From: Gelidibacter algens
GTDB taxonomy: Bacteria; Bacteroidota; Bacteroidia; Flavobacteriales; Flavobacteriaceae
Length of the DNA stretch: 61,543 nt
Direction of reading: 5' to 3'
Assembly: GCF_001678675.1 (NCBI RefSeq)
Contig: NZ_LZRN01000026.1
Span: forward strand, 1 to 61,543
Within the stretch, counting starts at the first letter, position 1; each line of letters starts with the position of its first letter. Positions 29,322-38,503 of this stretch are shown in pieces. Under the pieces are notes generated by a model. It was not told the DNA's origin. It searched no databases and saw only the letters and a program-made list of their open reading frames with translations. A program made the translations under genes and the position numbers.

Positions 29322-30332
29322 TCAAATCACCTGAAATCCAAATGCATAAGGATCATCTTCAGGATCTATGGTAATCGTATTATATCCATAAATTTTTGCC
29401 CATCCTTTAATGCTTGGAATGATTGCTAATGTACCATCTAAAGTTGTTTCTTTTTCAACACGACCTATAAATTTGCTTCCTATAAAACTTTCATGAATGA
29501 AATCTTCACCTACTTTGAGTTTTCCTTTGGCATACAATTGTGCCATTCTTGCCGATGTTCCGGTGCCGCATGGACTTCTATCAATCGCTTTATCTCCATA
29601 AAATACGGCGTTTCTGCCCGATGAGGTTGGATCGATGGGTGTTCCTGTCCACAATAAATGCGTCACCTCTCTGATGGTTTCATTTTCTGGATGCACAAAG
29701 CGATTTGGATATTTTTCATTGATTCTTTGTCGAATGACTTGCGAATATTGTATGATCTTCGAAGCCGAAAAATCCTGTACACCAGAAAAATTATCTTGCA
29801 TATCGATAATGCCGTAATAATTACCCCCATACGCGACATCAAAATAAATCTCACCTAACTCCGGACAATCCACCGTCATACCTTCAGCAGCCAAAAAACT
29901 TTTAACATTGATCAACTTCACCCCGTCCACTTTTTGCCCAGTTTGCTGATATTCAATTTCTATAAAACCAGCAGGTGCTTCCATCCTTATTTTTCCGGGG
30001 ACTTTAGGACTTATCAAGCCCTCTTCAATGGCAATGGTTACGGTTCCGATGGTTCCGTGGCCACACATTGGCAAACAGCCAGAGGTTTCAATAAACAAAA
30101 TGGCAAAATCGTTTTCTGGATGGTGAGGTGGATACAAAATAGAACCACTCATCATGTCATGTCCACGAGGTTCGAACATCAATCCTTTGCGGATCCAATC
30201 ATATTCCTCCAAAAAATGCTGACGTTTTTCGCTTATTGTGTTTCCAATAAGATCTGGACCACCTTCTTTGATGACTCTTACTGGATTTCCACAAGTGTGC
30301 GCATCGATGCAAACGAACCTATGTTTACTCAT
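29322..30332 (-). CDS. 4-hydroxyproline epimerase (proline racemase family)
   Basis: The 336-aa enzyme belongs to the proline racemase family. Both catalytic cysteines are present: C90 in SGCLPMCGHGTIG and C255 in DRSPCGTGTSARMA. Having both separates epimerases/racemases from the trans-3-hydroxyproline dehydratases, which have Thr or Ser at one position. The N-terminal IDAHTCGNPVRV and RGHDMMSGS motifs are also typical. It would interconvert trans-4-hydroxy-L-proline and cis-4-hydroxy-D-proline in the cytoplasm. Its ATG overlaps the stop of the DUF885 gene (TGA/ATG overlap, 4 bp) and a D-amino-acid dehydrogenase gene follows 71 bp later, supporting a catabolic operon for hydroxyproline, as from collagen-like protein. 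Confidence 0.93.
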   Translation of the reverse strand: MSKHRFVCIDAHTCGNPVRVIKEGGPDLIGNTISEKRQHFLEEYDWIRKGLMFEPRGHDMMSGSILYPPHHPENDFAILFIETSGCLPMCGHGTIGTVTIAIEEGLISPKVPGKIRMEAPAGFIEIEYQQTGQKVDGVKLINVKSFLAAEGMTVDCPELGEIYFDVAYGGNYYGIIDMQDNFSGVQDFSASKIIQYSQVIRQRINEKYPNRFVHPENETIREVTHLLWTGTPIDPTSSGRNAVFYGDKAIDRSPCGTGTSARMAQLYAKGKLKVGEDFIHESFIGSKFIGRVEKETTLDGTLAIIPSIKGWAKIYGYNTITIDPEDDPYAFGFQVI

Positions 30333-32053
30333 TTTTTTTGCTGAATGTAGTTATTGACCCGTTCTTCCATAATGGCCAAGGTAACAGTGCCTTGTTCTAA
30401 AATGATTTCATGAAACTCTCGAATATCAAATTCTGAACCTAGTTCCTTTTCAGCCTTTTGGCGCAGCTCCCTAATTTTCAATTCGCCTATTTTATAGGAT
30501 AAGGCTTGACCAGGCCATGAAATATATCGATCTGTTTCGGTATTGATTTCATGAAGAGACAAAGCCGTATTTGACGACATATAGTCAACCACTTGCTCAC
30601 GTGTCCAACCCTTAGCATGAATCCCTGTGTCAACCACCAGGCGGCATGCACGCCACATTTCATAAGTTAACTTTCCAAATTGCTCATAAGGCGTCGTGTA
30701 CATTCCCATGTCGTCTGCTAAAAACTCACAATACAAACCCCAGCCCTCTCCATAAGCCGAGAGGTATAAATTTTTTCTAAAACCCGGAATACTGTCGCCT
30801 AACTCATTGTTTAAACTGTTTTGTAAATGATGTCCAGGGACGGCCTCGTGGACTGTTAGCGCTGGCAAGGTGTACAAAGTCCTACTTGGCAAATTATACG
30901 TGTTTACCCAATAGTATCCTGGCTCAGTACTTTCTTTAGACGTCCCAATATAGCGTCCCGTAGTATATTTTGGCGCAATAGCATCGGGTACCGCGGCCAC
31001 TCCATAAGGTTTACGTGGTAGTGTTTTAAAGTATCTTGGCAATTGCGCATCTGCACGTTTTGCCATGTCACGCGCAATCATCAACAGCTGTTCAGGAGTT
31101 TCAGCATAAAATTGCTTGTCTGTTCTCAAAAATTGAAAGAAATCGGCAAAGCTTCCTTTAAACTGTAAATCTTTGATGATGTGTTCCATTTCAGACTTGA
31201 TCCGAGCCACTTCCTTCAAGCCTATTTGATGGATATCGTCTGCAGTATATTGCGTACTTGTCGTATAAAAATTGATTCTGTTTTGATAGAATTCCTTTCC
31301 GTTGGGGGTTTCTGAAACTCCTAAAGTGGTTCTTGTTTTCGGAAAATATTCCGTTTCAAAAAAGTTTTTGATCCGTTTGAATTCTGGGGTGACTTTAGTT
31401 TCAATAGTTAGTTTAGCAGCGGTCAGCACCGAATCTTTTTGGGCTTTGGTTAAGGTGGTCGGCAAATTTTTAAACGGCGAATAATAGTAACTGTCTTCAA
31501 AATTAGCCTCGATATGGTCATTATATGTAGATTCATACCCTTTAAAAATCACCAAAGGTTGGGACACACCTTTTTCCAATCCTTCTCTTAGGTTTATGAG
31601 GTTTTGACTTACAAATTGCGGAATGGCATTTAAAATTGCTAGATAATCTTTTACTTGACCATAATTGGTTAAAGGTCTTACCTGATAGGTCAAATTGGTA
31701 TGAAAACCTGTATCTGATAATAGTGGATTTAAATACTGCTCGAATTTGTAATAGTCGATTTTGTCCTGTAATACGAATGCCAATAGCTTAGCAGAAATTT
31801 TTTCGGTTTCGGGCAGTGCTGTGGTATTGATTTCAGATAAGTCATTCAATACTTTTTGGGCAAATTCGGCCTCAACCTTAACGTAATCTTTGGTAAATAA
31901 ACCTAATGGATAGGCGTTCCTGTCATAGCCGTCATGTTGTTCATATTTTTTAATCAGACTATCCAAGGCCATTTCTGCAGTTTGAGAATTAGCATTAAGA
32001 ATTCCAAATAGAAAAAGGACGAAAATGAATGATATCGTTTTCAATAAATTCAT
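30329..32053 (-). CDS. DUF885 family secreted metallohydrolase
   Basis: The 574-aa protein has a signal peptide (MNLLKTISFIFVLFLFGILNANSQ) and the DUF885 architecture. The zinc-binding motif HEAVPGHHLQ lies near residue 406 (HExxxGHH type), followed by LSAYGEGWGLYCEFLADDMG and the C-terminal GQALSYKIGELKIRELR. DUF885 proteins are generally regarded as peptidase-like hydrolases acting in the periplasm; the exact substrate is unknown. It is the first gene of an operon with hydroxyproline epimerase (4-bp overlap) and a D-amino-acid dehydrogenase, so release of hydroxyproline from peptides is a reasonable inference. Confidence 0.9.
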   Translation of the reverse strand: MNLLKTISFIFVLFLFGILNANSQTAEMALDSLIKKYEQHDGYDRNAYPLGLFTKDYVKVEAEFAQKVLNDLSEINTTALPETEKISAKLLAFVLQDKIDYYKFEQYLNPLLSDTGFHTNLTYQVRPLTNYGQVKDYLAILNAIPQFVSQNLINLREGLEKGVSQPLVIFKGYESTYNDHIEANFEDSYYYSPFKNLPTTLTKAQKDSVLTAAKLTIETKVTPEFKRIKNFFETEYFPKTRTTLGVSETPNGKEFYQNRINFYTTSTQYTADDIHQIGLKEVARIKSEMEHIIKDLQFKGSFADFFQFLRTDKQFYAETPEQLLMIARDMAKRADAQLPRYFKTLPRKPYGVAAVPDAIAPKYTTGRYIGTSKESTEPGYYWVNTYNLPSRTLYTLPALTVHEAVPGHHLQNSLNNELGDSIPGFRKNLYLSAYGEGWGLYCEFLADDMGMYTTPYEQFGKLTYEMWRACRLVVDTGIHAKGWTREQVVDYMSSNTALSLHEINTETDRYISWPGQALSYKIGELKIRELRQKAEKELGSEFDIREFHEIILEQGTVTLAIMEERVNNYIQQKK

Positions 32054-32340
32054 ATCTTATTTTTGGTTAGTTAGTTAATATCCTTAACGATAATCCTATA
32101 ATTTGAATGGTCTCAACCAACATTGGCTGGCATCAACAGGCCTAACCCCGATACTTATTATGTTAGTTCTGTGTTAAGGGTTCCGACCACGCCCTAACAG
32201 ACAAATTTAATCAAATCACCTGAAAACTCATCACATATCTTGTTCAACATCACTGAGAATCAAATATCTAAATCATGGTTTTTTCATAGAATTTCTTACA
32301 GAGCAATCTTAATAAAATTGCTCCTTATTTGGTAGTATAT

Positions 32341-32854
32341 TATCCAACCAAAAAAAATCTTCATTATTTTTATAGGGAAGGTACGCTGATTGTTGGCGAT
32401 ACGATAACCTTTTATCGGCAAGGCTATATTTTAGTTATTGGTAGCCATATTCTGCATGTGCTTAAAAGTGATTACAAAGTTTCTAAGTTGCGGAGGCTGA
32501 CTTTACTTTTTACAAAAAATATTCGAAAAATGAAAGCAAACGAATGCGAAATGTTTTTGAATATATTAGGAATCACTTTAATGAAGAGGTCTCTGTACAA
32601 GCCATTTCAGAAGTGGCCGAAATGACCAAGAATAGGTTTTGCAAATATTTAAAAAGCGAACCAACAAAACCTATATCCAATTTTTGAACGAATTGCGTAT
32701 TGAGCACGCTGGCAAATTGCTGCAACATAAAAATGAACACTCCATTTCTGAAATTGCAGAAGCCTTAGGATTTTCTAATAGTTCAAATTTCAACCGACAG
32801 TTTAAGGCTACTTTAGGAATGACGCCGCTCATCTACAGAAAAAAAAACAGTTAA
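32341..32854 (+). pseudogene. AraC-family regulator, decayed
   Basis: Fragments of one AraC-type gene lie in different frames. An N-terminal cupin piece reads FYREGTLIVGDTITFYRQGY and SHILHVLKSDYK. A first HTH piece in another frame reads SKRMRNVFEYIRNHFNEEVS, then AISEVAEMTKNRFCKY. The second HTH is in a third segment (KKRTNKTYIQFLNELRIEHA, then SISEIAEALGFSNSSNFNRQ) and ends at 32854. The cupin joins the HTH with roughly 80 residues missing, and one base is missing in the T run near 32650. The 5-prime end is absent. It stands divergent from the hydroxyproline/DUF885 operon and may once have regulated it. Confidence 0.85.
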
Positions 32855-32855
32855 A

Positions 32856-33005
32856 ATGAAAACAAAATATGTTTGGATTTTATTGACCATTGCAGCGGCA
32901 CTCACAATTTATGGCGTTATTTCAGGGAAGTTCTTTTTCCTTTTTTTCATGTTACCACTCGGATTTGGATTCTTTAAAAGGAAAAACAAGGATGATGACA
33001 ATTAG
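32856..33005 (+). CDS. 49-aa membrane protein
   Basis: A small frame from an ATG two bases past the AraC pseudogene: MKTKYVWILLTIAAALTIYG, then FFFLFFMLPLGFGFFKRKNK and an acidic DDDN end. It encodes two hydrophobic helices joined by VISGK, with a positively charged turn that predicts both ends in the cytoplasm. Its stop overlaps the stop of the convergent YjdM gene by 4 bp. I do not recognise the family. It may have been translationally coupled to the regulator gene that is now decayed. Hydrophobic pattern and codon-like composition support it as real. Confidence 0.55.
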   Translation: MKTKYVWILLTIAAALTIYGVISGKFFFLFFMLPLGFGFFKRKNKDDDN

Positions 33006-33580
33006 GACTTCTTCACGTATTTAGTGATGATCACGATATTTTGGCCATCCACTCTACCTTCAATATATTCAGCATTCTCATGATCAAGACGAATATTTCT
33101 AACCGGCGTACCTTGTTTGGCAACCATACTGGATCCTTTAACTTTTAAGTCTTTAATCAAAACAACAGAATCGCCATGTTCCAAGATCACACCGTTCACA
33201 TCACGATGGATAATTTTATTGGCTTCATCTTCATGCTCGCCGGTGGCTCTTGCCAATGCCAAAGCCTCATCATCAAGATACATCATGTCCAATAAATCTT
33301 TGGGCCAACCTTCAGCGCGCAACCTTTGCAACATGCGCCATGACATAATTTGAACGGCTACATGCTCACTCCACATGCTGTCATTCAAACATCGCCAATG
33401 GTTGGCATCCATAGCAACGTTTTCTTCAATTTGTTCCAGACAGGTTTTGCAGACCAACACATCATTAGCCACATTTTCATTTAGTGATGGTGGAATGGTG
33501 TATTGCGATAAATTTTCTTTGGAACCACATAGTTCGCAGGTGTTGTTGCTTCTGTCTTGAAGCATTTGAAGAACGCTCAT
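33002..33580 (-). CDS. PhnA/YjdM family zinc-ribbon protein
   Basis: The start is taken at the ATG at 33580 (MSVLQMLQDRSNNTCELCGS), giving 192 aa; an upstream in-frame start would add an unlike 23-residue tail. The N-terminus is a zinc ribbon with CELCG and CKTCL cysteine pairs. The C-terminal PhnA domain includes the conserved DVNGVILEHGDSVVLIKDLK, then VKGSSMVAKQGTPVRNIRL and ending VIITKYVKKS. Although historically linked with alkylphosphonate use in E. coli (PhnA/YjdM), its biochemical role is unresolved. It is 71 bp downstream of the MmcQ/YjbR gene on the same strand. Confidence 0.9.
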   Translation of the reverse strand: MSVLQMLQDRSNNTCELCGSKENLSQYTIPPSLNENVANDVLVCKTCLEQIEENVAMDANHWRCLNDSMWSEHVAVQIMSWRMLQRLRAEGWPKDLLDMMYLDDEALALARATGEHEDEANKIIHRDVNGVILEHGDSVVLIKDLKVKGSSMVAKQGTPVRNIRLDHENAEYIEGRVDGQNIVIITKYVKKS

Positions 33581-33650
33581 AATAATTAACGATTGATGAT
33601 TAACGATTTTTGATTGCTGAAGTCTTAATTCGCGTTGCAAACATAGCACT

Positions 33651-34013
33651 TTATTGAAGAGCGTCTCGCATCTTTTTGGTCATTCCTTTAACCACCATAT
33701 CATAAGAATGATCAATCAGTTGAGAGAGGAATTTTGGAGAAATTTCATCCAATGTTAAATCAATGGTGTTCCAATGTTTTTTGCTCATATGGAACCCAGG
33801 ATAGATAGCAGCATATTCAGCCCGCAGCTCTTCAGCGTAATCAGGATCGCACTTTAGGTTGATGGCTTTTTGACCTGCTTCCCAATTTTCAAGACTTACC
33901 AATGCAAATATTTTTCCTAAAACTTTAAAGACTAAAGTGTCAGAGTCGAAGGGAAATTCTTCTGTAGTCCCCTTTTTTGAAATGCAATAGTTTTGAAGTT
34001 GTTCTATATTCAT
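33651..34013 (-). CDS. MmcQ/YjbR family protein
   Basis: The 120-aa product (ATG at 34013; a preceding GTG is unlikely) matches the MmcQ/YjbR CyaY-fold family. Characteristic segments are GTTEEFPFDSDTLVFKVLGK, INLKCDPDYAEELRAEY and GFHMSKKHWNTIDL, with a C-terminal helix LIDHSYDMVVKGMTKKMRDAL. Members are small cytoplasmic proteins often annotated as DNA-binding, with no firmly established role. It is probably co-transcribed with the downstream YjdM gene; an 89-bp gap separates it from the upstream family B gene. Confidence 0.9.
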   Translation of the reverse strand: MNIEQLQNYCISKKGTTEEFPFDSDTLVFKVLGKIFALVSLENWEAGQKAINLKCDPDYAEELRAEYAAIYPGFHMSKKHWNTIDLTLDEISPKFLSQLIDHSYDMVVKGMTKKMRDALQ

Positions 34014-34105
34014 CACAGAAACACGCCCTATTTAAATCTTGGAGGTGTTTAAAATTAAGGTTTTTTTGATTCCTTTTAAAAATATAGGACTAACAATTTA
34101 AAATT

Positions 34106-35032
34106 TCAATAGTTTGCCGCTGCTCTAAAGTAATACGTAGCATCACTTGGCATTGCATTGACCATGGTGTGTTTATGTTTTTTATAACGCGACCTATCTT
34201 CTTCAGGAGCGTTTGGAAAATGGTACGTCCCAATAACTTCAGTTTTCACAAGATTCCATCCGGCTTTGAAATTTAAGTCATACACCACATTGGTCTCAAC
34301 TAGTAATGGCGTCCCAGTATTGCTCAAATCTCCTTTCCAATTTTCAGTGGCTTTTATTGCACAATCATTTTCTACATACACCCAAGATAAGATGTAGCCT
34401 TCATCACCAAAATATAAATCGCCTGGCGTCAATAGATTTCGGGTTACTTTGACAGAATTCCCGATGGTTAGGATGCCGATTTTCTGCTCATTTTGATACA
34501 CCATTAAATAGGAATTGAGCTTAAATCCTGTGGTTTCATTTGTGTATTGATAAGCATCTGGATTGTGAATATCAAAAAAGAGATTGCTATTTTTAAAATT
34601 ATTTAAGGGTTTTAAATCAGGAACTTTAGTTGTTGGATGCAACTCAATAGTTCCATCTGCTTTAATAATGCCCACTTTCACATTATTCAGTTTATCATTT
34701 CTGGAGTCGTAAGCGTAGTTGAAAACCAGATCGGCCGCTTTGTTATTCCAATTTGTCAATTTGTTAGTGTTATTGCTGGATAGTGTGTTATCCCAATATT
34801 TATCTTCGCGCTTTATGGCTTTAGGGATTGGGCTAACTTTCTCACTTGTTTTCTGTTTTTTCTTCATCTCATCAGCTTGCTTCATTATAGCTTTCATTTC
34901 TGGAGTATTCATAATGCTGTCGCGCATATGCTCTGCTTTAGCTATCAATTTCTGTTGCTCTGGGGTTTGGCCAAACGTGGAAAACCCTATAAGTATCAGC
35001 AGCATTGGTAACGTTGTTTTCAATAGTTTCAT
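34106..35032 (-). CDS. Secreted protein of locus family B (copy 2, with helical N-terminal insert)
   Basis: The 308-aa product starts at the ATG at 35032, giving a signal peptide (MKLLKTTLPMLLILIGFSTF), rather than at an upstream GTG. After a helical, lysine-rich stretch (about 25-65: QKLIAKAEHMRDSIMNTPEM), the body is beta-rich. It shares the motif YDLNFKAGWNLVKTEVIGTY and the ending NAMPSDATYYF with two other proteins of this cluster (35044-35766 and 39712-40458), so the three are paralogs. I do not recognise a named family. It is the last gene of the long operon behind the HTCS regulator and lies 11 bp after the first family B gene, so the pair is co-transcribed. Confidence 0.8.
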   Translation of the reverse strand: MKLLKTTLPMLLILIGFSTFGQTPEQQKLIAKAEHMRDSIMNTPEMKAIMKQADEMKKKQKTSEKVSPIPKAIKREDKYWDNTLSSNNTNKLTNWNNKAADLVFNYAYDSRNDKLNNVKVGIIKADGTIELHPTTKVPDLKPLNNFKNSNLFFDIHNPDAYQYTNETTGFKLNSYLMVYQNEQKIGILTIGNSVKVTRNLLTPGDLYFGDEGYILSWVYVENDCAIKATENWKGDLSNTGTPLLVETNVVYDLNFKAGWNLVKTEVIGTYHFPNAPEEDRSRYKKHKHTMVNAMPSDATYYFRAAANY

Positions 35033-35043
35033 AATTTCCTGTT

Positions 35044-35766
35044 TTAAAAATATTTGACAAACCATTTCGTATTTGGGAGTGCTGTTTGCGACGAAGAAAC
35101 AGATACTTTTATGGGTTTGTCAATCATTTCAGATTCATTTTCTCCATAAGGAGTTGGCATCTCGTGCTTCTCTAAAGTTTCGATTTTGTATTCAATAAAA
35201 TTAAATCCAGCTTTTAACTTCAAATCGTAGGTATATTGGGTGACAATGCTATCCGTTTCTGATACCGTGAGGGTGGACGTACATTCACCTTTAAAATTGA
35301 AATCTGATGCCATATACACGACTTCAAAATACGATCCCAGAACAGCATCTATATTACCATAAGCTTCCAACCACGGCACTAAATTTTCGTCCGTAACCAT
35401 AAATAATAAACCACTATAGCCATTTTCTTTTGTGCTTAATGACACATAACCTGCTTTAGCCGCTTTCATATTTTCGTCTTCGGAAAGCATCTCTTCACCA
35501 CCGCCACAGTTTGAAAATAAAGTGTAATCGGCGTCATTCATACTATTCTCTTTTGCTTCATCAGAAATTTGATTTATGTCTTCAGGTAATTTTATATTCA
35601 GTTCTCCAGACTTTGAGAGCGTTCCAATAGAAATTGGTTGGTCCATGCCAAAAGTAAACAACACCACATCCATAGCTTGTGAACGGTGATTTTCTACTTT
35701 TGCCACCGATTGTGCCGTAAGAAATTCAATTGACAGCAACATTAAAATAAAAAGTGATTTTTTCAT
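35044..35766 (-). CDS. Secreted protein of locus family B (copy 1)
   Basis: The 240-aa product has a signal peptide ending FLTAQ (~19 residues). The family B signature is present: early segment DQPISIGTLSKSGELNIKLP, middle SNCGGG (compare FGCSD in copy 3), and the C-terminal YDLKLKAGFNFIEYKIETLE with ending ALPNTKWFVKYF. These align with copies at 34106-35032 and 39712-40458. I find no catalytic motif, and the short beta-strand pattern suggests a binding or structural role on the periplasmic or outer face. It follows a family A lipoprotein gene by 107 bp, an A-then-B pairing repeated elsewhere in the operon. Confidence 0.8.
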   Translation of the reverse strand: MKKSLFILMLLSIEFLTAQSVAKVENHRSQAMDVVLFTFGMDQPISIGTLSKSGELNIKLPEDINQISDEAKENSMNDADYTLFSNCGGGEEMLSEDENMKAAKAGYVSLSTKENGYSGLLFMVTDENLVPWLEAYGNIDAVLGSYFEVVYMASDFNFKGECTSTLTVSETDSIVTQYTYDLKLKAGFNFIEYKIETLEKHEMPTPYGENESEMIDKPIKVSVSSSQTALPNTKWFVKYF

Positions 35767-35873
35767 GATAATTAGGTTTTACGAGTTCATGCATACTTTG
35801 AAAATATTTTTTGATTTTTCATATTACAGAAAGAAAATCCCACCATTAATGCTATACAATTTTAAGACATAAA

Positions 35874-36491
35874 TCATTTATTAAAAGCCTTAAAACGGCT
35901 CAAGTCATCAATACTTATGGCCTCCCAAAGCTCATCTACATTCATCCCTTTTCCTTCTAGTGTGACATAAAATCGATTGTCGTAGAGAAACCTGATATCG
36001 GCTTCATAATCTGCACCAACAGCTTCATCACGATCAGTTCCAAATGTTAATAGTTCGTTACGCTCTTTTTTTGAATAGCGAATGGTATTGTTATACTCTG
36101 AGGTGACTTTGTTTAAATGCAGCATTTTTAACGGGATGATAGCTGAATAAGCATTTTCACCGGCAGCATCTAAAATCTCCATTCTCACCTTGTTATCTCC
36201 AAAACTTCCTACTACAGTTTTACTTGAAGTAATTCTAGGTTCATTGTTCCCATTTTCCTTTGAATCTAAACTCAACTTGCCTAATTTTTCAGGGAAAGCT
36301 TCCAATAATTGCTCACTGGACAGTACCGTTTTTGTGCCTAAATCTTTTAGTAGAAGATCATATTTTTGGTTGACATCTTCATTTTTTCCAGTTACTTCGT
36401 TCATAACGCCCTCCAAGGCCTTGGAATCATTCGCATCTTTGCAAGAAACCAAAAGCAGTAAGACAAATGTTATTTTTAGTATGATTTTCAT
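35874..36491 (-). CDS. Lipoprotein of locus family A (copy 1)
   Basis: The 205-aa product is a lipoprotein with leader ending LLVSC (cysteine ~17). It belongs with two paralogs in this operon (38980-39561 and 40825-41397) that share the layout LSxExLxxxFPxxL, a central GSFGDNKVRMEILDAAG segment, and the ending NRFYVTLEGKGMNVDELWEA. No published family is recognised. The repeated aromatic and LWEA elements suggest a small conserved fold of unknown role in the envelope. It is immediately upstream of two family B secreted-protein genes, and 17 bp downstream of another lipoprotein gene. Confidence 0.8.
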   Translation of the reverse strand: MKIILKITFVLLLLVSCKDANDSKALEGVMNEVTGKNEDVNQKYDLLLKDLGTKTVLSSEQLLEAFPEKLGKLSLDSKENGNNEPRITSSKTVVGSFGDNKVRMEILDAAGENAYSAIIPLKMLHLNKVTSEYNNTIRYSKKERNELLTFGTDRDEAVGADYEADIRFLYDNRFYVTLEGKGMNVDELWEAISIDDLSRFKAFNK

Positions 36492-36508
36492 TTCAATCTG
36501 GTTTAGTT

Positions 36509-37090
36509 TTATTTCATTTTTTCTTCTATAATTTGTTTTGCCAAAGCGATGGTTTTTTCTTTATCGAGGCTTTCATCATTAGAAATATCGACTTGAAGCG
36601 AAAAGGAAATGCCATTATAATAGACCTCTAAATGGTTCTTTTTCGGATTCCAATACGCACTTTCGCCAACGCCGTTTACTTCTGTCAGTTCTGGATATTT
36701 CTCAAGGTCTATAAAATCTGAAAAGGATTCCATATCGGCTTCACCATCTACCCATTTGATCTGGACAAGATCTGTTCGTGGATAAGCCACTCTTTCGCGT
36801 TTAGAAGCAGATTTCTTTATGACTTCTTCCCTTCCATTTTCCCAAAAATAACGAAGCGTTTCGGCAATCATTCCTTTCATTGTATGCAGCTTAGTTGCTT
36901 TTGAAGCTTCAAAACCAGTTATTTGCGATGCCATTTCCAAGGTTAATAAATCGTTGTAATCACCACTGAACACAAAATTGCTTTCTGGATTGGGCCGGTC
37001 ATTTTTTGACGAAGCGTTAGTGTTTTGCCCATTACCCTTACAGGAAAAAAGAAGACAAACAAACACCGACACATAGAAATAATTTTTCAT
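36509..37090 (-). CDS. Hypothetical lipoprotein
   Basis: The 193-aa product has a leader ending LLFSC with a lipidated cysteine at ~17. After a low-complexity Asn/Ser spacer the globular part begins with LLTLEMASQITGFEASKATKLH and contains GVGESAYWNPKKNHLEVYYN, ending with an amphipathic helix DKEKTIALAKQIIEEKMK. The LLTLEMAxxITG start and GExAYW motif recall a recurrent group of Bacteroidota lipoproteins of unknown function, distinct from family A. It lies 5 bp after the RCC1/T9SS gene and 17 bp before a family A gene, so it is part of the operon. Confidence 0.75.
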   Translation of the reverse strand: MKNYFYVSVFVCLLFSCKGNGQNTNASSKNDRPNPESNFVFSGDYNDLLTLEMASQITGFEASKATKLHTMKGMIAETLRYFWENGREEVIKKSASKRERVAYPRTDLVQIKWVDGEADMESFSDFIDLEKYPELTEVNGVGESAYWNPKKNHLEVYYNGISFSLQVDISNDESLDKEKTIALAKQIIEEKMK

Positions 37091-37095
37091 GAGTA

Positions 37096-38481
37096 TTAGT
37101 TTTTAATGAATTTGATGGTTTGAGAATTCCCATCTTCAGAACTAAGATTTAAAAAATACATCCCTTTGGATAGATTTGATACATCTAATGATTTTAAAGA
37201 TGCATTTTGGGTCCGTTTTAAAACTAGTTGCCCTAATTGATTTACGACCTTTAATTGAAGATTACTTGCAAAAGGGTTTTCAATAGTGAGGCTATTAGAA
37301 ACAGGATTTGGATGGATCTTAAAAAGAAATGCCGTGACAGAATCGACAGTTAGTGAATTACAACTTACTTGCCCATAGGTGTTTCTATTGGTTTTGGTAC
37401 CATCGCCCAGGTTCCCAGATTGATTGTCCCCTGTGGTCCATAATGTTCCATCAGCTTTTAGAGCTGCTGAAAAATTAGACCCAGCCGCAATTCCAACCCA
37501 ATCAGTGTCCGTACCAATAGCTAATGGAGAAAGTGTAGGAGTATTGTTTCCTGTACCTAATTGCCCTAACGAATTATAGCCCCAAGCATATAATGTACCA
37601 TCCGTTTTTAGAGCTTGTACATGGGAAAATCGAATTACCACTTCGCTCCAATTGGTTTGCGTGCCCACTTGGGTTGGTACTAAATGATCTATTCTAGACC
37701 CATTTCCCATTTCACCATCACCGTTATCACCCCAGGACCACAAAGTGCCGTTGGTTTTTATTGCTAAACTGGAATAGTGGGTAGCTGTAATGGATTTCCA
37801 ATCTGTATCTGTCCCTACTTGAGCAGGTACATTTTTTGAAATGTCAGTACCATCACCCAATGTTCCAAAAATATTTCTGCCCCAAGTCCATAAGGTGCCA
37901 TTTGATTTAATGGCTACAGAATGATCATAAGCACCCGCGTTCACTTCTTTCCAATCTGTATCAGTACCTACTTGAATGGGGACTTTGGTTTGCGTTGTTG
38001 TTCCAGTGCCCAACTGCGAATAATTATTTTTGCCCCAAGCCCACAAGGTGCCGTCCGTTTTTATTGCCAAAGAATGACTCACACCAGCAGATGTCTTTAA
38101 CCAATTGGTGTCTGTACCAATTTGAGTGGGCACAAAAAGACTGTTGGTAGTGCCATCTCCAACTTGTCCGTAAAAACTTCTGCCCCATGCCCACAAGGTG
38201 CCATTGGTTTTTACTGCCAAATTATATTCGTTCCCTACAGAAATGTATGCCCAATCAGTATCTGCACTTACTCGAATAGGCTCTGTTCTATCTATATTGG
38301 TACCATCGCCCAACATGCCAGCGCCATTTTCGCCCCATCCCCACAAAGTGCCATCGCTTTTAAAGGCTAAGGTATAATTGCCACCTGTATAAACAGATTG
38401 CCAACATTGGGAAAATGAACTTTCAGCAACAAATAGAAACATTGTATATATTAAAAGCTTAAGTGGTAATTGTGTTTTCAT
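37096..38481 (-). CDS. RCC1-repeat propeller protein with T9SS sorting domain
   Basis: The 461-aa product has a signal peptide (ending SSFSQ) and seven RCC1 repeats. Each carries LWxWGxNxxGxLGDGT followed by a strand ending VGTDTDW and a [12 protein letters not shown] turn; seven repeats would close a beta-propeller. Residues ~385-461 are a type A T9SS sorting domain ([20 protein letters not shown] ... [22 protein letters not shown]). The protein is therefore secreted across the outer membrane and anchored at the surface, probably as a binding module. It lies within the HTCS-linked operon. A decayed copy of its C-terminal end is found at 41409-41490. Confidence 0.92.
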   Translation of the reverse strand: MKTQLPLKLLIYTMFLFVAESSFSQCWQSVYTGGNYTLAFKSDGTLWGWGENGAGMLGDGTNIDRTEPIRVSADTDWAYISVGNEYNLAVKTNGTLWAWGRSFYGQVGDGTTNSLFVPTQIGTDTNWLKTSAGVSHSLAIKTDGTLWAWGKNNYSQLGTGTTTQTKVPIQVGTDTDWKEVNAGAYDHSVAIKSNGTLWTWGRNIFGTLGDGTDISKNVPAQVGTDTDWKSITATHYSSLAIKTNGTLWSWGDNGDGEMGNGSRIDHLVPTQVGTQTNWSEVVIRFSHVQALKTDGTLYAWGYNSLGQLGTGNNTPTLSPLAIGTDTDWVGIAAGSNFSAALKADGTLWTTGDNQSGNLGDGTKTNRNTYGQVSCNSLTVDSVTAFLFKIHPNPVSNSLTIENPFASNLQLKVVNQLGQLVLKRTQNASLKSLDVSNLSKGMYFLNLSSEDGNSQTIKFIKN

Positions 38482-38503
38482 GAGTAAGATATTTAAATGT
38501 TAA

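Noticed and set aside
32170-32203. Inverted repeat near GTTAAGGG/CCCTAAC upstream of the DUF885 gene
   Set aside because: Imperfect pairing with bulges; too weak to call as an operator or terminator.
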